From positions 1-13,915 of the forward strand of contig JACCXN010000071.1 in the NCBI GenBank assembly GCA_013696965.1: a DNA stretch of 13,915 nt, in the 5' to 3' direction. Below the pieces are notes generated by a model that worked only from the letters and a program-made list of their open reading frames with translations, was not told the origin of the DNA and searched no databases. Origin of the DNA: Bacteroidota bacterium (GTDB lineage Bacteria > Bacteroidota > Bacteroidia > JACCXN01). Below are positions 1 through 5,621 of the stretch, one piece after another (position 1 is the stretch's first letter; every line of letters begins with the position of its first letter). The translations under genes and the position numbers were made by a program.

Positions 1-146
1 CAAATTCGGTAAAGCATAAATTTGATATAGAAAAAGTCATTTCCCAGGATTTCCGGACTGATATTCTTCAGGAAAACTATTTTGTCATAGAATCTTTTGC
101 ACAGCTTAAAAATTCTGTAAAAGACATCTTTTTGTCAAGTAAATAA
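1..146 (+). CDS. phhA: Phenylalanine 4-monooxygenase (biopterin-dependent aromatic amino acid hydroxylase), C-terminal end only
   Basis: The gene enters from the left edge; the readable frame starts at base 3 and gives 47 residues to a TAA at 144-146. The stretch FRTDILQENYFVIESFAQL resembles the C-terminal end of bacterial PhhA (family pattern YRIDILQ..YFV...L..L), the part after the iron-binding catalytic core. The full enzyme would hydroxylate phenylalanine to tyrosine with a tetrahydropterin cofactor in the cytoplasm. No catalytic residue lies in the window, so the call rests on this C-terminal pattern from memory. A stem-loop starting inside the last codons probably ends its transcript. 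The next gene starts 187 bases downstream behind its own promoter, so the two are unlikely to be co-transcribed. Confidence 0.68.
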   Translation, partial: NSVKHKFDIEKVISQDFRTDILQENYFVIESFAQLKNSVKDIFLSSK

Positions 147-166
147 CATAGAATACTTGACATTTT
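133..166 (+). terminator. Stem-loop terminator overlapping the phhA stop codon
   Basis: TGTCAAGTA (133-141) pairs perfectly with TACTTGACA (154-162) around a 12-base loop and is followed by TTTT (163-166). The stop codon TAA (144-146) sits in the loop. The stem is AT-rich and the U-run short, so it may be a weak terminator, but a 9-bp perfect stem directly at a gene end is unlikely to be chance. Confidence 0.6.
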
Positions 167-235
167 GGTATGGCTGTAAGTCAACTATTGTCATTCTTTA
201 TTGTCTGCCGGATTATCGATGGTCTTATTAAATTA

Positions 236-255
236 TTATATGCTATCACATATAA
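236..255. promoter_or_regulatory. Operator-like palindrome O1, probable HipB site
   Basis: TTATATGCTATCACATATAA has perfect 7-bp arms (TTATATG/CATATAA) around 6 bases. It shares both outer half-sites with the palindrome at 276-295 and is centred exactly 40 bp upstream of it. HipB-family repressors bind several such palindromes ahead of their own operons; that this HipB binds here is inference from position and repetition. Confidence 0.65.
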
Positions 256-275
256 TTTATGTTTATTTCAACATT

Positions 276-295
276 TTATATGCGTTCGCATATAA
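276..295. promoter_or_regulatory. Operator-like palindrome O2, probable HipB site
   Basis: TTATATGCGTTCGCATATAA is a perfect palindrome with 9-bp arms and a 2-base centre, the best of the three copies and probably closest to consensus. It lies immediately upstream of the TATATTTG box, where the -33 contacts of RNA polymerase would fall, so occupancy should block transcription. Confidence 0.72.
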
Positions 296-300
296 TTCCG

Positions 301-308
301 TATATTTG
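301..308 (+). promoter_or_regulatory. Bacteroidota-type -7 box of the hipBST promoter
   Basis: TATATTTG matches the Bacteroidota -7 consensus TAnnTTTG exactly. It sits between palindromes O2 and O3, which would place the transcript start near 313-316, inside or just before O3, with a leader of only about 20 bases. I see no clear -33 TTTG at the usual distance; O2 occupies that region. This placement makes ATG codons upstream (259, 280) unusable as hipB starts. Confidence 0.58.
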
Positions 309-314
309 TCTAAA

Positions 315-334
315 ATCAATGCGATCGCATATAA
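315..334. promoter_or_regulatory. Operator-like palindrome O3, overlapping the hipB start
   Basis: The right half GCGATCGCATATAA repeats the O2 arm (CGCATATAA), while the left half is diverged (ATCAATGCG). The core ATGCGATCGCAT (319-330) is a perfect 12-bp palindrome. It is centred 39 bp from O2 and its last base is the A of the hipB ATG, so repressor bound here would cover the transcription start and initiation region. Confidence 0.62.
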
Positions 335-564
335 TGAAGACATTAGCCGAATTTGTAAAAAACAAAAGGAAAGAAGCCAAACTTACTCAGGAACAGTTCG
401 CTGAACGGGCTGGCGTGGCACTAACTATCGTACGAAAAATTGAACAAGGAAAAGAAAATGTAAAACTGGAAAAGGTAAACCAAGTGCTTAAAATGTTTGG
501 GCATTTATTAGTTCCCGTAAGCAGTAAAGAACTATCATTAAAAAAAGATAATTCAAAACCATGA
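334..564 (+). CDS. hipB: HipB-like antitoxin, XRE-family transcriptional repressor
   Basis: This 76-residue protein is almost entirely an XRE/Cro helix-turn-helix. Residues 18-39 read TQEQFAERAGVALTIVRKIEQG, the usual TQxxxAxxxG...ixxiExG pattern, followed by VKLEKVNQVLKMFG, typical of HipB-type regulators. It probably represses the operon through the palindromes at 236-334 and anchors the HipS-HipT pair on DNA. I chose the ATG at 334 because the longer in-frame start at 259 lies upstream of the TATATTTG promoter box; the ATG at 319 is inside O3 and remains possible. The C-terminal ~16 residues (SSKELSLKKDNSKP) are polar and probably disordered. Its TGA overlaps the next ATG by 4 bases (ATGA), so translation is coupled. 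Confidence 0.82.
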   Translation: MKTLAEFVKNKRKEAKLTQEQFAERAGVALTIVRKIEQGKENVKLEKVNQVLKMFGHLLVPVSSKELSLKKDNSKP

Positions 565-893
565 GGAGAGCAGAAATATATTATAAAGATGAAGTTGCCG
601 GTATCCTAATTGAAACCAACGAAGGACGTTACACTTTCCAGTATGGTAAAGAATATGTTGCAAAATATCCTGATCAATTTATTACTTTTTCTATGCCGGT
701 TACTGAACAAATTTATAGCGAAAATCGGTTATTCCCATTTTTTGAAGGCTTAATTCCCGAAGGATGGCTATTGGATATTGCATCAAAAAACTGGAAGATA
801 AATCAAAATGATCGCATGGGTTTGCTTTTGGCTTGTTGTCATAATTGCATTGGAGCAGTAGGCGTTAAACCAATACCAGAAGAAGATGAATAA
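561..893 (+). CDS. hipS: HipS-like protein (HipA N-terminal subdomain 1 encoded separately)
   Basis: The 110-residue protein corresponds to the small N-terminal subdomain of HipA (Couple_hipA): a beta-rich start (EIYYKDEVAGILIETNEGRY...FQY), a substrate-like SMPV at 44-47, and the diagnostic block LFPFFEGLIPEGWLLD (57-72) then DRMGLLLACCHNCIGAVGV. In the E. coli HipBST system HipS, not HipB, neutralises the kinase, and a Trp of HipS inserts near the HipT active site; Trp69 in the EGW motif is the natural equivalent here (inference). Three cysteines cluster at 92, 93 and 96 and are unusual. It overlaps hipB by 4 bases and hipT by 8, consistent with fixed-ratio production. The alternative is that HipS and HipT are a split HipA in which HipB remains the antitoxin. 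Confidence 0.8.
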   Translation: MRRAEIYYKDEVAGILIETNEGRYTFQYGKEYVAKYPDQFITFSMPVTEQIYSENRLFPFFEGLIPEGWLLDIASKNWKINQNDRMGLLLACCHNCIGAVGVKPIPEEDE

Positions 894-1836
894 GAAATGT
901 TTATACTGTTATAAAGAGCTGGAGAAAAAAAATGAAAGTGATTTTCACATCCAGTGCAGCTTAGCGTTTTTCGGAACAAAAACAGCACCTTTATTACCTT
1001 ATTCATTAAATCAAATGTCGGAGTTGGCTAAGGATGTTGTGGAGCGAAGTGTTGCTGTACCAGGTGTGCAACCAAAACTGTCCTTGTCGTTGGGAAAAGA
1101 TACTATGGGAGATGGAAACAAAAGTCGTTTAACGGTTGTTGGAGCTTTAGGTGGAAATTATATTTTTAAACCACCATCACAACATTACCCTGAAATGCCG
1201 CAGAATGAACATGCAACAATGCGCATGGCAGAAGCTTTTGGAATACATACAGTGAATTCAAGCTTGATACGTTTGCAATCGGGGGAGTTATCTTACATCA
1301 CTAAACGAATTGACCGGACAAAAAACGGAGAAAAAATTCACATGTTGGATATGTTTCAAGTGCTGGAAGCATTTGATAAATACAAAAGCTCTATGGAAAG
1401 AGTTGGTAAAGCAATAGGAGAATACTCAAGCGATACTTTATTAGACAAATTATATTTTTTTGAATTAAGCATTTTTAGTTTCCTTACGGGCAACAATGAC
1501 ATGCATCTTAAAAATTTTTCCATGATTAAAAGTGATGCTAAATGGGTATTGGCTCCTGCCTACGATCTATTGAATGTTGTGATTGTTAATCCTGATGATA
1601 AAGAGGAGCTTGCATTAACAATTGAAGGAAAAAAGAAAAAATTAAGACGCGAAAATTTTGAGTGGCTTGGAAAAGTATTAGAATTAAACGAGAAACAAAT
1701 TGAAGGTGTATTTAAGCGGTTCATAAATAATAAACCTGTTGCAATCCAATGGATTGATAATTCTTTCTTATCAAATGAGCTCAAAGAAAAGTATCGGGTA
1801 CTTTTAGAGGAAAGATACATAGCAATATCAAAATAG
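886..1836 (+). CDS. hipT: HipT-like Ser/Thr kinase toxin (HipA C-terminal kinase)
   Basis: The 316 residues carry the HipA_C kinase fold without the HipA N-terminal subdomain, about the size of E. coli HipT. Visible motifs: G-loop SVAVPGVQPK (55-64), ATP-binding Lys95 in NYIFKP, NEH (107-109), TKRIDR (139-144), catalytic loop GNNDMHLKN with Asp205 and Asn210, and metal-binding APAYD with Asp227. All core catalytic residues look intact. HipA/HipT kinases phosphorylate an aminoacyl-tRNA synthetase (GltX for HipA, TrpS for E. coli HipT) and stop translation; the target here is unknown. Residues 57 and 59, which I recall as the autophosphorylated serines of E. coli HipT, are Ala and Pro. The N-terminus has CLYC...C (Cys5, 8, 24), a possible small metal-binding knuckle. 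It overlaps hipS by 8 bases and is convergent with the next gene. Confidence 0.82.
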   Translation: MNKKCLYCYKELEKKNESDFHIQCSLAFFGTKTAPLLPYSLNQMSELAKDVVERSVAVPGVQPKLSLSLGKDTMGDGNKSRLTVVGALGGNYIFKPPSQHYPEMPQNEHATMRMAEAFGIHTVNSSLIRLQSGELSYITKRIDRTKNGEKIHMLDMFQVLEAFDKYKSSMERVGKAIGEYSSDTLLDKLYFFELSIFSFLTGNNDMHLKNFSMIKSDAKWVLAPAYDLLNVVIVNPDDKEELALTIEGKKKKLRRENFEWLGKVLELNEKQIEGVFKRFINNKPVAIQWIDNSFLSNELKEKYRVLLEERYIAISK

Positions 1837-2057
1837 AAATTTGTTGCACAGGGGCAGAAAAAAAGTTATGGCATTTATCAAAGCTAAGGGCCAGTATTAA
1901 ATCAAAATCCAACACCGATCACACTCCAGATACGCTTTGCAATCGGGATGGCTTTATTCCCGAAGATCGGGATTCTTCTTTGACTTCGTCAAATTCTCAC
2001 ACCGATCACACACACATCATCATTCCCGAAGCAAGTTCGGGATTGACGATTTATGTA
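1837..2057. other. Convergent intergenic region with three short hairpins
   Basis: No gene is visible between the two convergent genes. Three compact hairpins occur: TCCCGA-AGA-TCGGGA (1958-1972), TTTGAC-TTC-GTCAAA (1979-1993) and TCCCGAA-GCAAG-TTCGGGA (2024-2042). The ACCGATCACAC string occurs twice, near 1914 and 2001. None has a long U-run on either strand, so they look like extragenic hairpin repeats that could serve as bidirectional transcript ends. Confidence 0.5.
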
Positions 2058-2093
2058 TTATAATCTAACGCCTATAATACATACATCGTCAAT
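2042..2093. repeat. Inverted repeat with 21-bp arms across the phosphatase gene's stop codon
   Basis: The arm at 2042-2062 pairs with 2073-2093 over 21 bp with one mismatch and a 10-base loop (ATCTAACGCC). On the minus strand, 2073-2093 encodes the last conserved residues (IDDVCII), the loop covers most of GVR, and the TAA at 2058-2060 lies inside the other arm. So sequence just after the gene mirrors its coding end. Confidence 0.75.
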
Positions 2094-4679
2094 CTGCTCA
2101 AGGCTGCCTTTCCAGAAAGAAAAAGTTTCGCTGATAATTTCTTTCTGTCGTTCCATTGTTTCTGATTGGATGGAAAGCAACAGTTTTTTAAAATTAGCAG
2201 ATTTGAATTTTTTGCCTTGTTCACCGCCAAACTGATCAGCAAAACCATCTGTGAAAATGTAGAGGTTATCGTTTTTTTGAAGTTCTATGCTATGGGTGGT
2301 AAAAAGTTTGTTTTCTGCATACTTTCCTATGGGCTGTTTGTCGGCCCTGTATTCTATAATTTCATTGCTGCGGATAATCCAAAGAGGATTGTTGGCACCC
2401 GCCCAGTGCAGGGTGTTGCCTTGTAAAGCGCACAGTGAAATATCCATTCCGTCTTTTACTTCATCATCGCTTTTTTCAAATTCCTGTATTACTATCTCTC
2501 TTGTTTTATCCAGGATTTTGCCCGGGTCTGTAATTCCGTATTCCCTTACGCTTCTGTTCAGGCCATTGTTGCAGATTACCGATACCATAGCTCCGGGAAC
2601 ACCATGACCGGTGCAATCAGCAGCAGCAAAAAGAATTAGCTGATTAGATGATGTGTTAATTTGCTGAATGGAAGATGTGTTAATTTGCTGATGTGCTGAT
2701 GTGCTAATTAGCTGATTAGCTGATGTGTTAATTTGCTGATGATCTTCTAGCTTTCTTTTCCCATCAGCTAATCCGATAATTTTCTCATCGTTTAACTGAA
2801 CAGTTTCCAACCAATAAAAATCCCCTGCAACAATGTCTTTTGGTTTGTATATAATGAAACTATCAGGAAGGTACTGTTTCACTATACGCTGTGGTGGTAA
2901 AATGGCTGTTTGGATCCTCTTGGCATAGTTGATGGAATCCAGTATCTCCTTTTGTTTTTCTTCGATTACCTGTTTTTGCTGTTCCACCGCAGTTTTCTGC
3001 TTTTCTACTTCCTGCTTCTGTTTTATAATAATCAGATTCGATCTTCTTTTGTTCCTGTAGGCTTTCAATGCAAATGCCAGAACTACCAGTATTAGCATTC
3101 CTCCTCCGGCTGCAGCGTAGGTGGCTATTCGTTGTTTTTTTAGCTCTTCTTCTTTCTTTGCAGCTTGGGCCTGTTTTAACAGATTGTCTTTGTTGAGCAG
3201 TTCTATTTCTTTTTTCTGATTTTCCGAAAAGCTTTCTTTTTGTTTGAGTTCTGCAGTGGAATGCGCCAGGGCAAGAGTTCTCAGTTCATTGTCCTGCTCG
3301 AGTATCACTAGGCTTTGTTTGTTCTTTACAAGCAGGATGTTGCGCTTTTCAAGCTCTGCTGCTGAGAGTTGTTGCTGTTTTTCAAATTCTGCCAGGGCTA
3401 TTGCTTCTTTTTTATCAAAATCAAATTGCATATGCTGCTGCATGGTTTTTTTGGTGTTTTCCTCATTGAGAAGGCTGTCGCGGTATAGTATGTATTGCTT
3501 GTAGTTTTCTAAAGCGGATTGATAGTTTCCAAGGGCGCTGTCGGCTTGGGCAAGGGCTTGATAATTTTTCACAACAATATCCAATGCCCCAATTTCATTA
3601 GAAAGCTGTAAGGACTTAAGGATATATTTTTTCCCTTCCTCTGCCTTACCTGTTTTTGTGTAAACATTTCCGATGTTATTTAAAGAGCTGGAAATACCAT
3701 TTTTATCCCCCAGTTCTTCCCTTATTTTTAATGAAGCCAGGAAATTTTTAAGCGCCTCGGGGTAATTGCCCTGAATAGAATAAACACCTCCAATGTTATT
3801 TAAGGTACTGGCATTACCTTTTTTATCCCCCAATTCTTCCATTATTTTTAATGAGGACAGGAGATTTTTAAGCCCCTCGGGATAATTGCCCTGATAAGAA
3901 TAAACATTTCCGATGTTATTTAAAGAACTGGCAATACCTTTTTTATCGCCCAATTCTTCCCTTATTTTTAATGAGGCAAGGTAATTTTTAAGCGCCTCGG
4001 GGTGATTTCCCTGATAAGAATAAATATTTCCAATGTTATTTAAAGAAACGGAAATACCTTTTTTATCCCCCAATTCTTCGTCTATCTTTAATGAGGACAG
4101 GTAATTTTTAAGCGCCTCGGGGTAATTGCCCTGATTAGTATAAATTAGTCCGATGTTAATTAAAGAACCGGCATTACCTTTTTTATCCCCCAGTTCTTCC
4201 CTTATTTTTAATGAGGCTAAGTGATTTTTAAGCGCCTCGGGGTAATTGCCCTGATTAGAATAAATATATCCAATGTTATTTAAAGAACTGGCAATACCGA
4301 ATTTATCCCCCAATTCTTCCCTTATTTTTAATGAGGACAGGTAATTTTTAAGCGCCTCGGGGTAATTGCCCTGATAAGTATAAATAAGTCCGATGTTATT
4401 TAAAGAAACGGCAATACCTTTTTGCACCCCCCTTTGGTTTTCCCCCTTTGCAAAAAAGGAGGATATTTTAGCAAGATTTATAGCATCATTAGCGTATTTC
4501 AGAGCGTTTTCATAATCGCTTGCATTAATTAATTTCCTACTAATATCATTATTCAGCTTAACACTGGTGGTATCCATTTTCTCATTTGACAGCAGGATTT
4601 TAAGGGAGTCAATGGCGGCATTCTGTGCAAAAGTTTGCACAGAAAAAAACAAAAAAATAAGCAACAAAAGTTTTTTCAC
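2058..4679 (-). CDS. TPR / coiled-coil / SpoIIE-type (PP2C) protein phosphatase, membrane-anchored
   Basis: The 873-residue protein starts at GTG directly before a signal peptide (MKKLLLLIFLFFSVQTFAQ); no in-frame ATG lies close upstream. Order: degenerate TPR (40-75), seven 40-residue TPRs (88-367, units like NNIGNIYSYQGNYPEALKNY), a last TPR-like pair (368-402), long coiled coil (405-516), one membrane segment (519-539), a second coiled coil (548-582), then a SpoIIE/PP2C domain (583-873). Putative metal ligands are Asp620 (AGDFYW), Asp688 (ADCTGHGVPGA), Asp811 (TDGFADQFGG) and Asp864/865 near the C-terminus, so it should be active. It probably senses a periplasmic or envelope signal through the TPRs and dephosphorylates a cytoplasmic Ser/Thr partner such as an anti-sigma or anti-anti-sigma protein; no such partner is in the window. 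Oddities: a 40-residue Gln/Asn/Ser/Thr insert (641-680) and an atypical spacer before repeat 1 (74-87). Confidence 0.85.
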   Translation of the reverse strand: MKKLLLLIFLFFSVQTFAQNAAIDSLKILLSNEKMDTTSVKLNNDISRKLINASDYENALKYANDAINLAKISSFFAKGENQRGVQKGIAVSLNNIGLIYTYQGNYPEALKNYLSSLKIREELGDKFGIASSLNNIGYIYSNQGNYPEALKNHLASLKIREELGDKKGNAGSLINIGLIYTNQGNYPEALKNYLSSLKIDEELGDKKGISVSLNNIGNIYSYQGNHPEALKNYLASLKIREELGDKKGIASSLNNIGNVYSYQGNYPEGLKNLLSSLKIMEELGDKKGNASTLNNIGGVYSIQGNYPEALKNFLASLKIREELGDKNGISSSLNNIGNVYTKTGKAEEGKKYILKSLQLSNEIGALDIVVKNYQALAQADSALGNYQSALENYKQYILYRDSLLNEENTKKTMQQHMQFDFDKKEAIALAEFEKQQQLSAAELEKRNILLVKNKQSLVILEQDNELRTLALAHSTAELKQKESFSENQKKEIELLNKDNLLKQAQAAKKEEELKKQRIATYAAAGGGMLILVVLAFALKAYRNKRRSNLIIIKQKQEVEKQKTAVEQQKQVIEEKQKEILDSINYAKRIQTAILPPQRIVKQYLPDSFIIYKPKDIVAGDFYWLETVQLNDEKIIGLADGKRKLEDHQQINTSANQLISTSAHQQINTSSIQQINTSSNQLILFAAADCTGHGVPGAMVSVICNNGLNRSVREYGITDPGKILDKTREIVIQEFEKSDDEVKDGMDISLCALQGNTLHWAGANNPLWIIRSNEIIEYRADKQPIGKYAENKLFTTHSIELQKNDNLYIFTDGFADQFGGEQGKKFKSANFKKLLLSIQSETMERQKEIISETFSFWKGSLEQIDDVCIIGVRL
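2640..2759 (-). repeat. Low-complexity repeat expansion inside the phosphatase domain
   Basis: Degenerate units of TGATGTGTTAATTTGC (plus-strand reading) and shorter GCTGATTAG/GCTGATGTG variants fill about 120 bp. They translate in frame to Q-I-N-T-S-[SA]-N/H-Q type repeats (residues 641-680) between IIGLADG and LILFAAADCTGHG, a loop position that in relatives is only a few residues long. The length is an exact multiple of three. Confidence 0.75.
3579..4418 (-). repeat. Seven tandem 120-bp repeats encoding TPRs
   Basis: Residues 88-367 are seven units of exactly 40 codons, the Gly-(Ile/Asn)-(Ala/Ser) register recurring at residues 88, 128, 168, 208, 248, 288 and 328. The DNA is also strongly conserved between units (for example, AATTTTTAAGCGCCTCGGGG recurs on the plus strand), more than TPR function needs, which suggests recent expansion or gene conversion. 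The last unit diverges in its second half. Confidence 0.85.
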
Positions 4680-4824
4680 TAAGGAAGAATTTATCGTAAA
4701 TATATTAATTCTGATCTTGCATAGGTTTGTTTTATGACATTTTTAGCGTTCACAAAACAGCAATTGGGCAATTTCACGGAGGAAGGCGATGAATCGAAAA
4801 CCTGCTTCACAAAGGAATTAATCA

Positions 4825-5123
4825 GGCAAAAACTTATCAAACCTTTACAAATCAAGTGATTTAGACTTAAAAGCCCGTTTACTGCGTTCGATATTTGCGG
4901 AAAAGTTTGTTTGTAATGGAAAGAATAATTATTACATATGAAATGTCGAACTCTCAGAATCAGTGAGTTCCTTCTTCGGATTCTCTTGATTAACAAAGGT
5001 TATGGGAAAATAAAAGCGGGACAACTTTCCAAAAATCTGGACTTGTCCCGCTGGGTGGAGCCGGAGAGATTCACCGATAAAATATATTTAATTGATATTC
5101 AATTTATTGTATTTGATGAATAG
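4825..5123 (+). pseudogene. Serine site-specific recombinase, decayed C-terminal end (copy A)
   Basis: Reading from 4825 gives GKNLSNLYKSSDLDL then KARLLRSIFAEKFVCNGKNN and a stop; after a frameshift, the frame from 4938 continues KCRTLRISEFLLRILLINKG. Together they match the end of Bacteroidota large serine recombinases (...LL.NL...Y..AD...K..ii.SIFpEKl.f....yRT.riNe...LI...KG). The catalytic resolvase domain and zinc ribbon are missing, and a TAA lies directly before GKNLSNLY. The second frame runs on through a hairpin into VEPERFTDKIYLIDIQ and ends at 5123, the same C-terminal ending as copy B. It is a remnant of a mobile element end. The call is from the pattern, not a search. Confidence 0.6.
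5016..5051 (+). terminator. Hairpin at the end of recombinase remnant A
   Basis: GCGGGACAA (5016-5024) and TTGTCCCGC (5043-5051) are perfect 9-bp arms; the loop contains a further TCCA/TGGA pairing. No T-run follows on the plus strand; AAAA precedes it, giving a T-run on the minus strand. It may be a terminator from either side or a recombination-related structure. Confidence 0.45.
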
Positions 5124-5159
5124 GTGATAGGTGAAACAATGGTGAAACATTTTTACTTA
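5054..5159 (+). repeat. Element-end direct repeat, copy A
   Basis: This 106-bp block, from GGTGGAGCCGGAGAGATTC to CATTTTTACTTA, recurs at 12095-12204 in the same orientation with few differences. It contains two tandem ATAGGTG heptamers (5120-5133; three in copy B) and two GGTGAAACA motifs. In both places it follows a serine-recombinase remnant and a hairpin, so it looks like the conserved terminus of a recombinase-bearing element. Confidence 0.78.
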
Positions 5160-5172
5160 GCTTTGTGGTTTA

Positions 5173-5262
5173 CTAATTCTTCATCACTTTCATTCTTTTT
5201 AACTCTCCATTTTGGTTTACTTCAATAAAATAGAATCCTGGAGCATATGAACTCATTTTTTG
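5173..5262 (-). pseudogene. T9SS C-terminal sorting domain fragment
   Basis: The minus strand reads MSSYAPGFYFIEVNQNGELK then RMKVMKN and TAG at 5175-5173. This is the end of a type A T9SS sorting domain (family pattern l..l..GiYfv.i...g....kkivv.). Nothing of the parent secreted protein remains: the frame breaks at about 5260, where the sequence switches to the transposase-like frame. It probably marks the loss of a secreted protein gene by insertion or deletion. Confidence 0.6.
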
Positions 5263-5440
5263 TATTGTAACCTAACTTTTTCATCCAGCGGAGCAACTGG
5301 CCATGCTCCTGCTTTTCGCCTGTATATTTCTCCCAAATTGCCTGTTTGATTAGTTGGTTTGCAAACAGCTCTTTTATAATTTCATGTTTCTCCGACTCGC
5401 TGAAAAGTCGATTCGATTTTTGAATGATTTTTTTGTTCAT
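5222..5440 (-). CDS. Truncated transposase-like protein (helix-turn-helix N-terminus)
   Basis: The 72 residues begin MNKKIIQKSNRLFSESEKHE and continue IIKELFANQLIKQAIWEKYT...LLRWMKKLGY. That is the pattern of an IS3-type OrfA or related HTH: an 'f.e..k.eii.e...g.....i..ky......ll.W.rkl.y' module with the RWMKKLGY end. After GYNTK the frame runs into the T9SS fragment (NEFICSRILFY), so the last ~11 residues are read-through of unrelated sequence. No catalytic DDE portion is nearby. The ATG has no evident ribosome binding site. It is an IS remnant, probably not functional; the exact IS family is uncertain. Confidence 0.5.
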   Translation of the reverse strand: MNKKIIQKSNRLFSESEKHEIIKELFANQLIKQAIWEKYTGEKQEHGQLLRWMKKLGYNTKNEFICSRILFY

Positions 5441-5621
5441 TTTACATTTTTTTAGTGTAAACCTATTTCAGAACAAGAACTCTGTTCTTTAAAAGTTATA
5501 GGATAGTTAACAGATGGGTTTTTACTAAAAAAACTGATATAAAGGGTGGTTTTTTATTTAATTTAAAGCACTCGTTTCTTGTGAATTTGCACCATTTGCT
5601 ATTATTTTTAATCTAAATTAT

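Noticed and set aside
259-333. Longer hipB start at 259 (25 extra residues)
   Set aside because: It lies upstream of the TATATTTG box and encodes the palindromes; the start at 334 begins directly with the family's normal N-terminus.
201-404. 67-residue plus-strand frame across the hip promoter
   Set aside because: It covers the three palindromes and the -7 box and overlaps hipB in another frame; its hydrophobic start is a by-product of AT-rich sequence.
2053-3504. Several plus-strand frames (60-106 residues) opposite the phosphatase gene
   Set aside because: They are antisense to a long gene with strong domain evidence and have no family pattern.
3579-4418. CRISPR-like periodic repeats
   Set aside because: The 120-bp period is 40 codons in an open frame with clear TPR residues; there are no short repeats with unique spacers.
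4691-4996. 101-residue minus-strand frame behind the phosphatase start
   Set aside because: It lies antisense to the recombinase remnant, has no recognisable motif and no supporting context.
5054-5075. Possible tRNA 3' end (minus strand ...TCTCCGGCTCCACCCA)
   Set aside because: It looks like an acceptor end, but the T-arm does not pair and the TTCGAAT loop is absent; copy B lacks the CCA-like end too.
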